A stretch of DNA of 64,000 nt from Flavobacterium sp. (lineage in GTDB: Bacteria > Bacteroidota > Bacteroidia > Flavobacteriales > Flavobacteriaceae), in NCBI GenBank assembly GCA_015234525.1, contig JADGMX010000007.1:142366-206365 (forward strand), given 5' to 3'. This document shows positions 1-7,828 of the stretch, one piece after another. The stretch's first letter is position 1; the number at the start of each line of letters is the position of its first letter. The notes under the pieces were generated by a model. That model ran no database searches. It was not told the origin of the DNA and saw only the letters and a list, made by a program, of their open reading frames with translations. Position numbers and translations under genes: made by a program.

Positions 1-227
1 CCTTCGACAACGCGCCGCGCAAGTTCATCGACCTTGAAACCGGCGAGGAGATAAACATATTTGCCGATAATGTCCAGAAAGCTTACGAAGCTGAAGTTAC
101 CGAATACTTTAAAAAGGTAGCAATGACCTGCGCGCAGAACAGAATTAAGTATGTCCCGGTTGCAGTCGGCGAAAATTTTGAAAAAATCTTGACGACGTAT
201 CTTGTAGAGAAGCAGCGCTTTGGCTAA
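1..227 (+). CDS. DUF58 domain-containing protein, C-terminal fragment
   Basis: This is the last 75 codons of a gene that begins before the window; the frame opens at base 3 and stops at TAA 225-227. The tail matches the end of bacterial DUF58 proteins: a segment of the type FIDLETGEE, then an EVTEYFKKV helix, a basic stretch and a final TYLVEKQRFG. DUF58 proteins carry a von Willebrand factor A-like fold and are normally encoded beside a MoxR-type AAA ATPase and membrane VWA proteins; in Flavobacteria this is the batA/batB-type cluster. The neighbours that would confirm this lie upstream of the window. The assignment rests on the C-terminal pattern only. Confidence 0.75.
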   Translation, partial: FDNAPRKFIDLETGEEINIFADNVQKAYEAEVTEYFKKVAMTCAQNRIKYVPVAVGENFEKILTTYLVEKQRFG

Positions 228-253
228 AATTTTAAAAAAAAGTTGGTTTTAGG

Positions 254-284
254 TTTGCACAAGTAAAAATCTGTAGTATATTTG
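254..284 (+). promoter_or_regulatory. Bacteroidota-type promoter of tRNA-Asp
   Basis: TTTG at 254-257 and TATATTTG at 277-284, 19 bases apart, match the Bacteroidota housekeeping promoter (-33 TTTG, -7 TAnnTTTG). Transcription would start near 288, about 44 bases before the tRNA. The same pairing precedes the other two tRNA genes of the window. Confidence 0.75.
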
Positions 285-331
285 CACTCGCAAACAAGTT
301 CACCGCACGTCAGTAACGTGAATCACTGCAA

Positions 332-408
332 GGTTTGGTAGTTCAGTTGGTTAGAATACATGCCTGTCACGCATGGGGTCGCGGGTTCGAGTCCCGTCCA
401 GACCGCCA
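332..408 (+). tRNA. tRNA-Asp (anticodon GUC)
   Basis: A full cloverleaf is visible. The acceptor arms GGTTTGG (332-338) and CCAGACC pair with one G-T pair, the anticodon loop CTGTCAC carries GTC at 366-368, and the T arm has the standard GTTCGAGTC loop. The 3' CCA is encoded (406-408), unlike the Leu and Phe tRNA genes elsewhere in the window. Confidence 0.97.
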
Positions 409-415
409 ATTTGGG

Positions 416-447
416 AAAAGGTTTTCAGAAATGGAAACCTTTTTTTG
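416..447 (+). terminator. Hairpin terminator after tRNA-Asp
   Basis: AAAAGGTTTTC and GGAAACCTTTT form a stem around a short loop and are followed by a T run, giving an intrinsic terminator directly behind the tRNA gene. Confidence 0.7.
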
Positions 448-464
448 CCCCAAAAAAGCAAAAG

Positions 465-586
465 TTTTTACCTAGCCCTCTCTAGGGTAAAGTAATCAAA
501 GTAGTTGTGTTGTTTTTGGCACGTAAGTGCCGGGTTTAGTAGTTAGACCAATGAAAAGCTTTCCACTTTTGTGGATGGCTTTTTTG
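465..586 (+). ncRNA. Candidate structured small RNA (run of four hairpins)
   Basis: No ORF is present. Four consecutive hairpins are visible: a 9-bp stem TTTACCTAG/CTAGGGTAAA with one bulged G (467-491); a perfect GGCAC/GTGCC stem closed by the GNRA-type loop GTAA (518-531); GGTTT/AGACC (533-549); and a terminator-like hairpin with a TCCAC/GTGGA core and trailing T run (553-586). The segment GGTTTAGTAGTTAGACCA also resembles pieces of the tRNA-Asp just upstream, so a degraded tRNA remnant or a processed tail of the tRNA transcript is possible. I do not recognise a named RNA family, and I see no clear separate promoter. Confidence 0.35.
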
Positions 587-589
587 ATT

Positions 590-742
590 TAAGGGTATTC
601 TGAAATCGATTTTTTCATTTTCTTAAGTCGCTGATTTCCCATTGCACAACTTATAAAACCCCGTTAAATCTATAGGATTTGCCATTGATTATTGCAAACT
701 TTAGTAAAGGAAGCCTCGGCTGCCCCTTTATAAATTGCAAAA
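590..742. other. Intergenic, nothing recognised
   Basis: AT-rich spacer between the hairpin region and the first gene of the gntA-like cassette. I see no ORF, repeat copy or convincing TAnnTTTG promoter here; the promoter of the downstream gene is unassigned. Confidence 0.5.
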
Positions 743-1429
743 ATGGAAATTCAGAATAAAATCACAGCCGATTGGGTAAAGCACCTCGAAGATGTTTCGT
801 TCCCATGTGTTGCCGCCAAAGCCTCGCTGGTCAAGGATCAGCAACGCGTTTTTGTTGCCGGACATATGGCTTGCCCAAAGGATGATTACGCCATCCTAAA
901 CTTCATCTACGACTTTGTCGAAAATTATCGAAAATCAGATTCGCCTTTCAACAGTGCCGTTGTCATCTTTGAACAGCCGTCGGTGCTGACAGAAGCTGCA
1001 TTTGATCAATTCTTTTGGCAACGACTCCAGGCCTTGTCTGATATCGATGCACATAAATTCGACTACGATCCGCGGGTTTCGGATAATCCCGAATCTGACA
1101 ACTTTAGCTTTAGCTTGAAAAGCGAAGCCTTTTTCTGCATCGGATTACATCCGGCAAGCAGCAGGCCGGCACGCCGATTCAAATATCCGGCGATTGTGTT
1201 TAATCCGCATAATCAATTCGAGCAATTACGTCAAAACAATCAATATCAAAAGATGAAAAATATCATCCGCAAACGTGACACGGCGCTTGCGGGCGGTATT
1301 AATCCGATGCTAAACGATTTCGGAACATCATCAGAAGTATATCAATATACGGGACAGCGCCTTGATGAGCAATGGCAATGCCCGCTACACATAAACCATG
1401 GAAGAACAAAGAACCATAAGTCCGCGTAG
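743..1429 (+). CDS. YqcI/YcgG family heme-dependent N-hydroxylase (GntA-like)
   Basis: A 228-residue cytosolic protein with the family signature in its second half: GLHPASSRPARRFKYP followed by VFNPHNQFEQLR (about residues 134-162). YqcI/YcgG proteins include heme enzymes that N-hydroxylate guanidino groups (the guanitoxin enzyme GntA and the D-cycloserine enzyme DcsA acting on arginine). The N-terminal half contains FPCVAAKAS and VFVAGHMACP, also typical. Substrate cannot be read from the sequence; arginine or another guanidino compound is an inference from the family. It overlaps the next gene by 32 bases, so the two are almost certainly co-translated. Start: the ATG at 743 is preceded by an A-rich stretch, as usual for this phylum. 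Confidence 0.85.
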   Translation: MEIQNKITADWVKHLEDVSFPCVAAKASLVKDQQRVFVAGHMACPKDDYAILNFIYDFVENYRKSDSPFNSAVVIFEQPSVLTEAAFDQFFWQRLQALSDIDAHKFDYDPRVSDNPESDNFSFSLKSEAFFCIGLHPASSRPARRFKYPAIVFNPHNQFEQLRQNNQYQKMKNIIRKRDTALAGGINPMLNDFGTSSEVYQYTGQRLDEQWQCPLHINHGRTKNHKSA

Positions 1430-1994
1430 CGGCACCGCATTCACTTTAAAAAAAGGAGAAAAACTTAAAATCATCGACATCCAGGGCGAACAAGTTTCGG
1501 ATATGATCTGTTTCAATTTGCACGACAAACGCGAATATTTATCGCCGGGCAGAACTATCGATTACGCCGAAACGATTTTCCTGTCAATTGGCCATCCTTT
1601 TTATTCCAACCGGAGCAATGTTATGTTCAACATTATTGAGGATACTGTTGGCAGACACGATTTTTTACTGACTCCGTGTAGCAAAGACACTTTTAGAATC
1701 ATTTATGGACATGAGCATCCACATCGCGGTTGTTATGGAAATTTATGTGAAGCGTTGTCGCCTCATGGAATCGGACCCGACGAAATTGGTCCGACGTTCA
1801 ATGTTTTTATGAATGTTTCGGTTGATGGCGAATCGGGGAAAGTTGGCGTTCATCCACCGAAGAGCAAAGCCGGTGATTATGTTGTGATACAAGCGGAAAT
1901 GGACTTGATTGTCGGACTTACCGCATGTTCGGCGGAGATGTCGAATAATTATTCGTTTAAACCGATCGGTTACAGTTTTCCCGATAGGGCGTAA
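1398..1994 (+). CDS. DUF1989 / urea carboxylase-associated family protein
   Basis: A 198-residue protein of the DUF1989 (urea carboxylase-associated) family. Typical elements are the beta-rich N-terminus with GEQVSDMICFN, then LSPGRT, a metal-site-like TPCSKDTF and HPHRGCYGN cluster around residues 90-115, NVFMNVSVD, and a terminal LTACSAEMSN. Members of this family have been shown to act as carboxyguanidine deiminase subunits in guanidine degradation, so a hydrolytic role on a guanidine or hydroxyguanidine product is plausible. The gene starts inside the end of the heme hydroxylase gene. No urea carboxylase or allophanate hydrolase is encoded nearby, so the usual urea context is absent. The ATG at 1398 is the first in frame and fits the family's length. 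Confidence 0.85.
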   Translation: MEEQRTISPRSGTAFTLKKGEKLKIIDIQGEQVSDMICFNLHDKREYLSPGRTIDYAETIFLSIGHPFYSNRSNVMFNIIEDTVGRHDFLLTPCSKDTFRIIYGHEHPHRGCYGNLCEALSPHGIGPDEIGPTFNVFMNVSVDGESGKVGVHPPKSKAGDYVVIQAEMDLIVGLTACSAEMSNNYSFKPIGYSFPDRA

Positions 1995-2008
1995 GGAACC
2001 GATCGGCT

Positions 2009-2103
2009 GCGTTAGGGATGGCAGCAAAGTGCCGTGCACTGCGAACAGCCCGGCCCCGCCTGTAAATTTGAATTGTTGCGCACCCTTGAAACGGGGCAAC
2101 GCC
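2009..2103 (+). repeat. Dispersed multi-hairpin repeat, type B short form (copy 1)
   Basis: Begins GCGTTAGGGATGGCAGC and ends AACGCC, so the ends pair (GCGTT/AACGC). Inside are one hairpin built on AGTGC/GCACT, extended by GC and GGC/GCC pairs, and a second closed by CCCCG/CGGGG. The core AGCAAAGTGCCGTGCACTGC recurs almost identically at 13672-13772. It lies just after the stop of the DUF1989 gene. Confidence 0.8.
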
Positions 2104-2189
2104 ATAAAAAAATGCCTAAAAAATATTTTTGAAGCTTTGTTGTAACTGGTTAGAAATCAATTAAATTAGCGGGTGCTAAACCATCCGCG

Positions 2190-5100
2190 ATGAAAAAACT
2201 ATTACTATTTTTTGCGTTATTGCTTTCCTTTTTAGGGGTGTCCGCTCAGGGTTTTCAGCCTATGGACATTGCGATTTTGAGTTGCCAGCAATACAATTCA
2301 ACTTTTGATCTCGACCAGATTAATATGGGAACTTGGGTCGACGCCTCGCCAAGTGACTACCAGGTTTCTTATCACTTATCGAGTGCTGATGCGCTAGCTG
2401 GCGTAAATCCGATTCAGGACCCGAATAATTACGTGGTCAGTAGTACGTCGATTATTTACGTTCGCTACCAGCAAATTTCAGACAACACGCTCTCATTCTC
2501 GCAAATTGTTTTTGAAACCGGACCCGCGCCAAACGTTCCGACGACGCAAAGTTTTGAGTATTGTGATGGCGATGGTGACGGAATCATGTATATTGATTTG
2601 GGCTCGATTGCCGAGTCGCTTTGGGCACAGTTGGGTGCCGGTTTTGAGATTTCGTTTCACGAGACTGAAATGGATGCTCAATTGGCAAATATGCCGATTG
2701 ATTATTCAAGTTTTCAGAATACGGTTCCAAATCAGCAAGTTATTTGGGCCCGGTCGTCTGATTTGCAAACGGGTTGCCATGCGCTGACGCAGATATTCTT
2801 GTACATAAACCAGTGTGATGAAGTTTGTGCAGCGCCGACATCGTTTGAGATATACGCTTTCGATACAACAGCCATGGTACATTGGAATGCAATTCCGGGA
2901 GTCACTTACGAAGTTTATCTGGCGCCTTTCGGTCAAACGCCGACACCGCAAACTGCCGGGATCGTTTCAACCGGTGCACATTTCTTTTCCGATTTGGATT
3001 GTGGGATGCATTATCAGGTTTTTGTCAGGACGTTTTGCGCTGACGGCACGATTAGCAATTGGAGCGCTGGCGAATCGATTTTACCGGCCTGTCCTCAAAG
3101 CGGAACGCCCGAAAATCTTTTTAAATGTAGTTTTGCGAGTACGGCTTGCTTTTTCCTGACGGACAATACCTACACAATTATCAATACACTGGATCAAAGC
3201 ACACATGTGGTAACCTACCACGTATCGGAGCCGGACGCGATGGCCGGTACAAACGCGATCGCAAACAGTTCGAATTATTGCATGCCGACACCGGTTATGG
3301 AAGTGCCGATATTTGCCCGTTTAGAAAATACTACTACCGGTGCGTTTGAGGTTTTGCCATTCTATCTGAATTCGTCTGAAGTTGTTCCGGCAGAGTTTAA
3401 TTTTACACCACTTATTGCATGTGATTCCGACAATGACGGCTCGGTTGTTTTCGATCTTACATTGGCCGGCAACCAAATTGACCCGAATGAATCGTTTACC
3501 TACTTCACCAATAGCCAGGATGCGGCCACGTTCGACAATCCGATAGCTAATCCGTCGAATTTTAGTGTAAGTGCAACAAGTTCTTCGACGGTAATATTTG
3601 TTCGTGAATTTGTTAATGAAGCTTGTCATCGTTTATATCAATTGACGTTGCAGGTTAGTACCTCTTGTGTTGAAACAGCCACTTGTATAGGTGCAAATTC
3701 ACTTTGCAATTCGCTTGGAATTCCTTTTGCGAACACGCAAAATAATATTGTTTCGGGAAATGGCAATTTTGGATGTATTGGAACGGTTGCAAATCCGACT
3801 TGGTTTTATCTTCCGATTGGAGTTGCAGGCAACGTTAACCTGGTGGTCGATCAAAACACGAGTTCTGATTTCAATCAATTGCCACTTGATGTCGATTTTG
3901 TAGCTTTTGGTCCGTTCACAGATCCGATAGCGGCTTGTGCGGGAGGATTGACTGTTGAAAATATTGTTGATTGTAGTTTTTCAGTCGCGGTGCAGGAAAT
4001 TGTCAATATTCCGAACGCTCAGCCGGGCGAATATTACTTGTTGATGATCACCAATTACAGCAATATGCCGGGATATATAAAAATTACGCAACCTACAACC
4101 GGCGAGACAGGTGAGCTAGATTGCACAGGATTGAAATTAACCGCCTTTTTAGATTCTAATAGTAATGGCGTGAAAGACGTTGACGAGCAGAATTTTCCGT
4201 TAGGGAATTTTACGTATGAAACCAATAATGATGGTAATATTCACAACATTTCTACGCTGTCGGGTACATATGAGATCTATGATCTGAGCGCCGGAATTTC
4301 ATACGATTTTGGTTTTGCATTGGATCCGCTTTATGCCACAAATTTTGCATTGACAACTTCTAGTTATTCAAACATTTCAATAGTTCCCGGTGGCGGATTA
4401 CAGGAATATTTCTTTCCGGTAACCGTAGCTGCAAATTATGCTGATCTTGCGGTGAATATCATTCCGAATGAAGCGCCGCGACCTGGATTTACCTATTCGA
4501 ATACCCTTTCATATTCAAATTTGGGTACTGAGGTAATATCGGGAACGGTTACTTTTGGCAAGGATCCGGATGTGTCAATTTTATCGGTGATGCCTGCCGG
4601 AGCAACGCTTTCTCCGAATGGGTTTTCGTACAACTTCGCCAATCTCTTGCCATTCGAGACCCGCACTATTAATATTGAGATGCAAGTGCCAACAATACCA
4701 ACCATTTCACTGGGGCAACTGCTAACAAGTACGGCATCGATTGTTCCGGTTTCGGGGGATATCGCACCGGAAAACAATTCGGCTTCCTCGTCACAAACCG
4801 TCATCGGATCCTACGACCCGAACGACAAAATGGAATCGCACGGACCCGAAATCTTACACGCCGATTTTACCGCAACCGACTATTTGTATTACACCATTCG
4901 TTTTGAAAATACCGGAACGGCCAGCGCGATAAATGTTAACATTACCGACATGCTCGATTCGGGGTTGGATGTAAGTTCACTCAGAATGGTAAGTGCCAGT
5001 CATGATTATGTGTTAGACCGTGTTGATCGTGGGCTAAGCTGGAGTTTTGAACATATCATGCTGCCTGCCGCAAGCCAGGATTCGGAAGGAGCTAAAGGAT

Positions 5101-5483
5101 ACGTGCAGTATAAGATCAAGCCACTTCCGGGGTATGCAATCGGCGATGTGATCCAAAACACCGCAGCGATCTACTTCGATTTTAATCCGCCAATCATTAC
5201 AAACACCTTTGTGACAACTTTTGTCCAACAACTACATGTTACAGATTCGCAGGTGGTGAACTTTAAAGTTTATCCGAATCCGGCAAACGATCACGTGTTT
5301 GTAGCTTCCGACGTAAATATCGAAAGTGTCACAATTTATAACCTGCTTGGAAAGGCTGTTAAAACAGTGCAAGGAGGTACGGCAAACTTGTCAATTGACG
5401 TTTCTGATTTGAGCTCCGGACTTTATTTATTGGAAATCAGTGATGGAAATTTAAAGCAACTCACTAAGTTAGTAATCAACTAA
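2190..5483 (+). CDS. T9SS type A sorting-domain secreted protein (FN3, DUF7619-like)
   Basis: A 1097-residue secreted protein. Residues 1-19 are a signal peptide ending VSAQ. The central part is built of repeated Ig-like segments, with a fibronectin type III-like domain near residues 213-300 (starting APTSFEIYAFD). A block beginning GSYDPNDK near residue 872, with YTIRFENTGTA, matches the DUF7619/DUF11-like stalk found in many Bacteroidota surface proteins. The C-terminus from about residue 1026 (VYPNPANDHVFV ... LSSGLYLLEI) is a T9SS type A sorting domain, directing export across the outer membrane by the Por system and cleavage or attachment there. No catalytic domain is recognised; an adhesin-like role is only a guess. 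It is transcribed alone, between a repeat and a terminator. Confidence 0.85.
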   Translation: MKKLLLFFALLLSFLGVSAQGFQPMDIAILSCQQYNSTFDLDQINMGTWVDASPSDYQVSYHLSSADALAGVNPIQDPNNYVVSSTSIIYVRYQQISDNTLSFSQIVFETGPAPNVPTTQSFEYCDGDGDGIMYIDLGSIAESLWAQLGAGFEISFHETEMDAQLANMPIDYSSFQNTVPNQQVIWARSSDLQTGCHALTQIFLYINQCDEVCAAPTSFEIYAFDTTAMVHWNAIPGVTYEVYLAPFGQTPTPQTAGIVSTGAHFFSDLDCGMHYQVFVRTFCADGTISNWSAGESILPACPQSGTPENLFKCSFASTACFFLTDNTYTIINTLDQSTHVVTYHVSEPDAMAGTNAIANSSNYCMPTPVMEVPIFARLENTTTGAFEVLPFYLNSSEVVPAEFNFTPLIACDSDNDGSVVFDLTLAGNQIDPNESFTYFTNSQDAATFDNPIANPSNFSVSATSSSTVIFVREFVNEACHRLYQLTLQVSTSCVETATCIGANSLCNSLGIPFANTQNNIVSGNGNFGCIGTVANPTWFYLPIGVAGNVNLVVDQNTSSDFNQLPLDVDFVAFGPFTDPIAACAGGLTVENIVDCSFSVAVQEIVNIPNAQPGEYYLLMITNYSNMPGYIKITQPTTGETGELDCTGLKLTAFLDSNSNGVKDVDEQNFPLGNFTYETNNDGNIHNISTLSGTYEIYDLSAGISYDFGFALDPLYATNFALTTSSYSNISIVPGGGLQEYFFPVTVAANYADLAVNIIPNEAPRPGFTYSNTLSYSNLGTEVISGTVTFGKDPDVSILSVMPAGATLSPNGFSYNFANLLPFETRTINIEMQVPTIPTISLGQLLTSTASIVPVSGDIAPENNSASSSQTVIGSYDPNDKMESHGPEILHADFTATDYLYYTIRFENTGTASAINVNITDMLDSGLDVSSLRMVSASHDYVLDRVDRGLSWSFEHIMLPAASQDSEGAKGYVQYKIKPLPGYAIGDVIQNTAAIYFDFNPPIITNTFVTTFVQQLHVTDSQVVNFKVYPNPANDHVFVASDVNIESVTIYNLLGKAVKTVQGGTANLSIDVSDLSSGLYLLEISDGNLKQLTKLVIN

Positions 5484-5490
5484 ATTTTTA

Positions 5491-5519
5491 GAAGCCTTCC
5501 ACATCGGAAGGCTTTTTTA
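5491..5519 (+). terminator. Hairpin terminator after the T9SS protein
   Basis: GAAGCCTTCC and GGAAGGCTT form a strong stem with loop ACATC, followed by seven T. It sits 8 bases after the stop codon and nine bases before the end of the convergent DUF456 gene. Confidence 0.85.
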
Positions 5520-5527
5520 TTATTGGA

Positions 5528-6034
5528 TTAATAATTAACCAGAGCGTTGCGATACGACCATGCAACCGAAATAAATATTCCAAGAAATGCCACACATGTC
5601 AGGAAACTGATGAACGACGATGCTAAAAATCCGATAAAAGAACCGGTTGCCGCTTTAAATGCACGATTGTGGTCTTGCGAATTATAAATCAGTTCGCCGA
5701 TCAGAGCGCCAACAAACGGTCCGATAATAAATCCAAACGGAATAGGTGCAAAAATCCCCACCACAAGTCCGATGTTTGTTCCCCAAATTCCATATTTACT
5801 TCCGCCGTAACGCTTCGTGCCGCGCGCCGGAATTGTGTAGGCAAGCACTGAAGTAACCAACGTAATTGCTAGCGTGACACCTAAAATCCAATAGTTCATT
5901 TCGATGGCTTTGGTCAGATAAAGCAGCAAAAGTCCCAGCCAGGCGAGAGGCGTTCCGGGAAGCACCGGTAGAAAACTTCCCGCGATGCCGAGAATTATGC
6001 AGCATAAACCGAGTGTCAGCAGTATGATATCCAT
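5528..6034 (-). CDS. DUF456 domain-containing membrane protein
   Basis: A 168-residue integral membrane protein of the DUF456 family. Visible features are the N-terminal hydrophobic hairpin with LPVLPGTPLAWLGLLLL (around residues 23-39), a second membrane region near 48-68, a basic loop containing GTKRYGGSKYGIWG, and glycine-rich helices PIPFGFIIGPFVGALIGEL near 97-115, ending in a further membrane segment. The glycine-rich half resembles the glycine-zipper motif of the family. Function is unknown. It is convergent with the T9SS gene and divergent from the lipoprotein gene at 6107, and appears to be a single-gene unit. Confidence 0.85.
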   Translation of the reverse strand: MDIILLTLGLCCIILGIAGSFLPVLPGTPLAWLGLLLLYLTKAIEMNYWILGVTLAITLVTSVLAYTIPARGTKRYGGSKYGIWGTNIGLVVGIFAPIPFGFIIGPFVGALIGELIYNSQDHNRAFKAATGSFIGFLASSFISFLTCVAFLGIFISVAWSYRNALVNY

Positions 6035-6106
6035 AAGTTTAATTTTAGTATTTTTGATGCTTGAAGTTAAGAATTTAATCGGTTACGGCGTACTTCGCCG
6101 ACGAAT

Positions 6107-6583
6107 ATGAAAAAAATCATCCTGCTGTTAGTGCTCGTCTCATTCTCCGGCTGTCAATATTTTGACAAGTCGGTTCCTACAAAAGATGAGCTGCTTAAGC
6201 GGGAACTCGAGTCGATCAATTGGAGCGAAGTAGATGAATTTCCTTCGGTAGCCGATTGCGATTCGATCGAGGACATTTCAATCAGACGACAGTGTTTCTT
6301 CGACTTTTTAGCGCAGTCAATCCAGCAAAAGCTCGACATCGATACGCTTTCAGTACTTTATCCCGAACTCGACACCATGGCAGTCCGCGTTACGGTTTTC
6401 CCCGATTCGTCAATACAATTCGAGCCGCAATTCCCAAAAGACAGCGTGCGCTACGACGTAAAAAAAATCGACAGCATCTTACATTCCAGATTGCTCGATT
6501 TCCCAAAAATCAATCCCGCTATCAAACGCGGAATCCCCGTCAAAACACAATTTGTGCTTCCGGTTATCTTGTCGATCGAATAG
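6107..6583 (+). CDS. Hypothetical lipoprotein
   Basis: A 158-residue protein with a lipobox: MKKIILLLVLVSFSGC gives a signal peptide and an acylated Cys16. The mature part has two nearby cysteines (CDSIEDISIRRQC) that could form a disulfide. The end (INPAIKRGIPVKTQFVLPV) resembles the last strand region of TonB C-terminal-like domains in Flavobacteria, where the phrase KRGIPVKT is common, but the rest is too divergent for me to assign the fold. No acidic export signal follows the lipid cysteine (CQYFDK), so periplasmic rather than surface exposure is more likely. Monocistronic. Confidence 0.7.
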   Translation: MKKIILLLVLVSFSGCQYFDKSVPTKDELLKRELESINWSEVDEFPSVADCDSIEDISIRRQCFFDFLAQSIQQKLDIDTLSVLYPELDTMAVRVTVFPDSSIQFEPQFPKDSVRYDVKKIDSILHSRLLDFPKINPAIKRGIPVKTQFVLPVILSIE

Positions 6584-6591
6584 TTGATGTT

Positions 6592-6693
6592 TAGTAGCTT
6601 TTCCGGCTATTCGCTATATCTTTTTTGCCGAAATTGTTAAAGTTGAACTCGCAGGTCAAAAGCAAAAAAGGATGCCGCTACTATCCGGGCTAG
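6592..6693 (-). repeat. Dispersed multi-hairpin repeat, type A (copy 2)
   Basis: Read on the minus strand it has CCCGGATAGTAGCGGCATCC, a hairpin formed by CTTTTTTGC/GCAAAAAAG-type arms, then GATATAGCGAATAGCCGG and an AGCTACT tail. It fills the gap between two convergent genes (stops at 6583 and 6698), where it could also serve as a two-way terminator. Confidence 0.8.
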
Positions 6694-6697
6694 GGGG

Positions 6698-7828
6698 TTA
6701 TCGGTAACTTCGGCCTTTCCACTCATACCTGAACACCATCGAATACATCGCAACGACAACAGAAAACAGCGGGTAAACGATCGATGAGCCTATCGGAAAA
6801 AAGAATTTCCCGGAATAAAGAAATGAGTTGGACTTGTACATCAGAATCCAATCAACTGCCAATTTTACAACGACAACTCCAACAACGTGGATTCCGGATA
6901 GATGTCCGCCGAAAAACAGCGACACAAGTATGATAAATGCCAGGTTTCCGCCTAACACAAGAAGCGCCAGGTTTTCTCCGAACTCCGATTGGTAACTATT
7001 GGTTTTTGATGCCCAGCGAACTCTTTGATTGAAAAGATTAGTCCACGAATTCTCAGGTTTGGTGGTCACGATAGCGGCTTTGCTTTTTAAATAGTGAACC
7101 TGCGAAGCGTCCTCGGCAACTGCTTTTTGAAGCAAGAAAACATCATCCCCGGTCGCTCTCAAATCATTGCCTTTAAACCCGTCGAGTCGGTTAAAAAGTT
7201 CTTTTTTGTAGGCCAGATTCGCGCCATTACACATAAATGCTTGTCCAATCCCGAAACTTCCGATTGTTGCGCCTTGAAGACTTAGGAAATCGGCGCGCTG
7301 AAATTGCTCTAGAAAATTGTATTTAGCCGAGTAAGTAACAGGTCCCGCAATCATTTCAACTTCGTTTGTCGCTATGTAATCGTTGAAAGCGCGGAGCCAG
7401 GTTGGCGGCAGTTTGCAGTCGGCATCAGTCGTGATAATCCAATCTCCGGTAGCGATCATGCTCGCTCGCAATATGGCGTCTTTTTTCGGCGAACCCGAAA
7501 TTTTCACATTCTCGAGTAGCGTCAGATTGTAAGATCCATTTTCCATCCGCCATCTGTAAATCAAGGTCTGCGAATCATCGCTTGACGAATCATCAACAAG
7601 AATAAACTCGAAAAGATCGATCGGATAATCAAGTGTTTTAATGCTGTCGAGTAATGTGGGCAAGTTGTCGGCTTCATTCCGGAAAGGAACGATCACCGAG
7701 AAAAATGTTGAAGGTTGGGATGATTTCAGCGTGACCTCAGAAACTTTGGAAAAGCCCGCAATCAGTCGCACGATATAAATCACGTACAACAATAAGTAAA
7801 TCTCAAGAATGATAATTAGTGCTTCCAT
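6698..7828 (-). CDS. Family 2 glycosyltransferase, membrane anchored
   Basis: A 376-residue glycosyltransferase. An N-terminal membrane segment (EALIIILEIYLLLYVIYIV) is followed by the GT-A fold: SVIVPFRNEADNLPTLL, then FILVDDSSSDDS, the DxD-like TTDADCKLPPTW, and QRVRWASK, which corresponds to the Q-RW acceptor-site motif of processive and membrane GT2 enzymes. Three hydrophobic segments follow at the C-terminus. I chose the ATG at 7828 because the upstream in-frame extension runs through the end of the preceding gene and lacks family similarity. It overlaps the upstream membrane protein gene by 13 bases, so the two are coupled; together they may make or modify a glycolipid. Donor and acceptor are unknown. 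Confidence 0.85.
   Translation of the reverse strand: MEALIIILEIYLLLYVIYIVRLIAGFSKVSEVTLKSSQPSTFFSVIVPFRNEADNLPTLLDSIKTLDYPIDLFEFILVDDSSSDDSQTLIYRWRMENGSYNLTLLENVKISGSPKKDAILRASMIATGDWIITTDADCKLPPTWLRAFNDYIATNEVEMIAGPVTYSAKYNFLEQFQRADFLSLQGATIGSFGIGQAFMCNGANLAYKKELFNRLDGFKGNDLRATGDDVFLLQKAVAEDASQVHYLKSKAAIVTTKPENSWTNLFNQRVRWASKTNSYQSEFGENLALLVLGGNLAFIILVSLFFGGHLSGIHVVGVVVVKLAVDWILMYKSNSFLYSGKFFFPIGSSIVYPLFSVVVAMYSMVFRYEWKGRSYR

Noticed and set aside
743..1994. Guanitoxin or D-cycloserine biosynthesis cluster
   Set aside because: Only the hydroxylase homolog is present; PLP enzymes, methyltransferases, kinases and the other genes of those clusters are missing.
1743..2145. Two reading frames (one on each strand) over the end of the DUF1989 gene
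   Set aside because: Both are shadows: one is antisense to the DUF1989 gene and the other runs through the type B repeat; neither has a signal, motif or start context of its own.
6592..6693. Insertion sequence or transposon end
   Set aside because: The element has no transposase gene, no flanking target duplication that I can see, and several copies share the same structure; a non-coding repeat is the better description.
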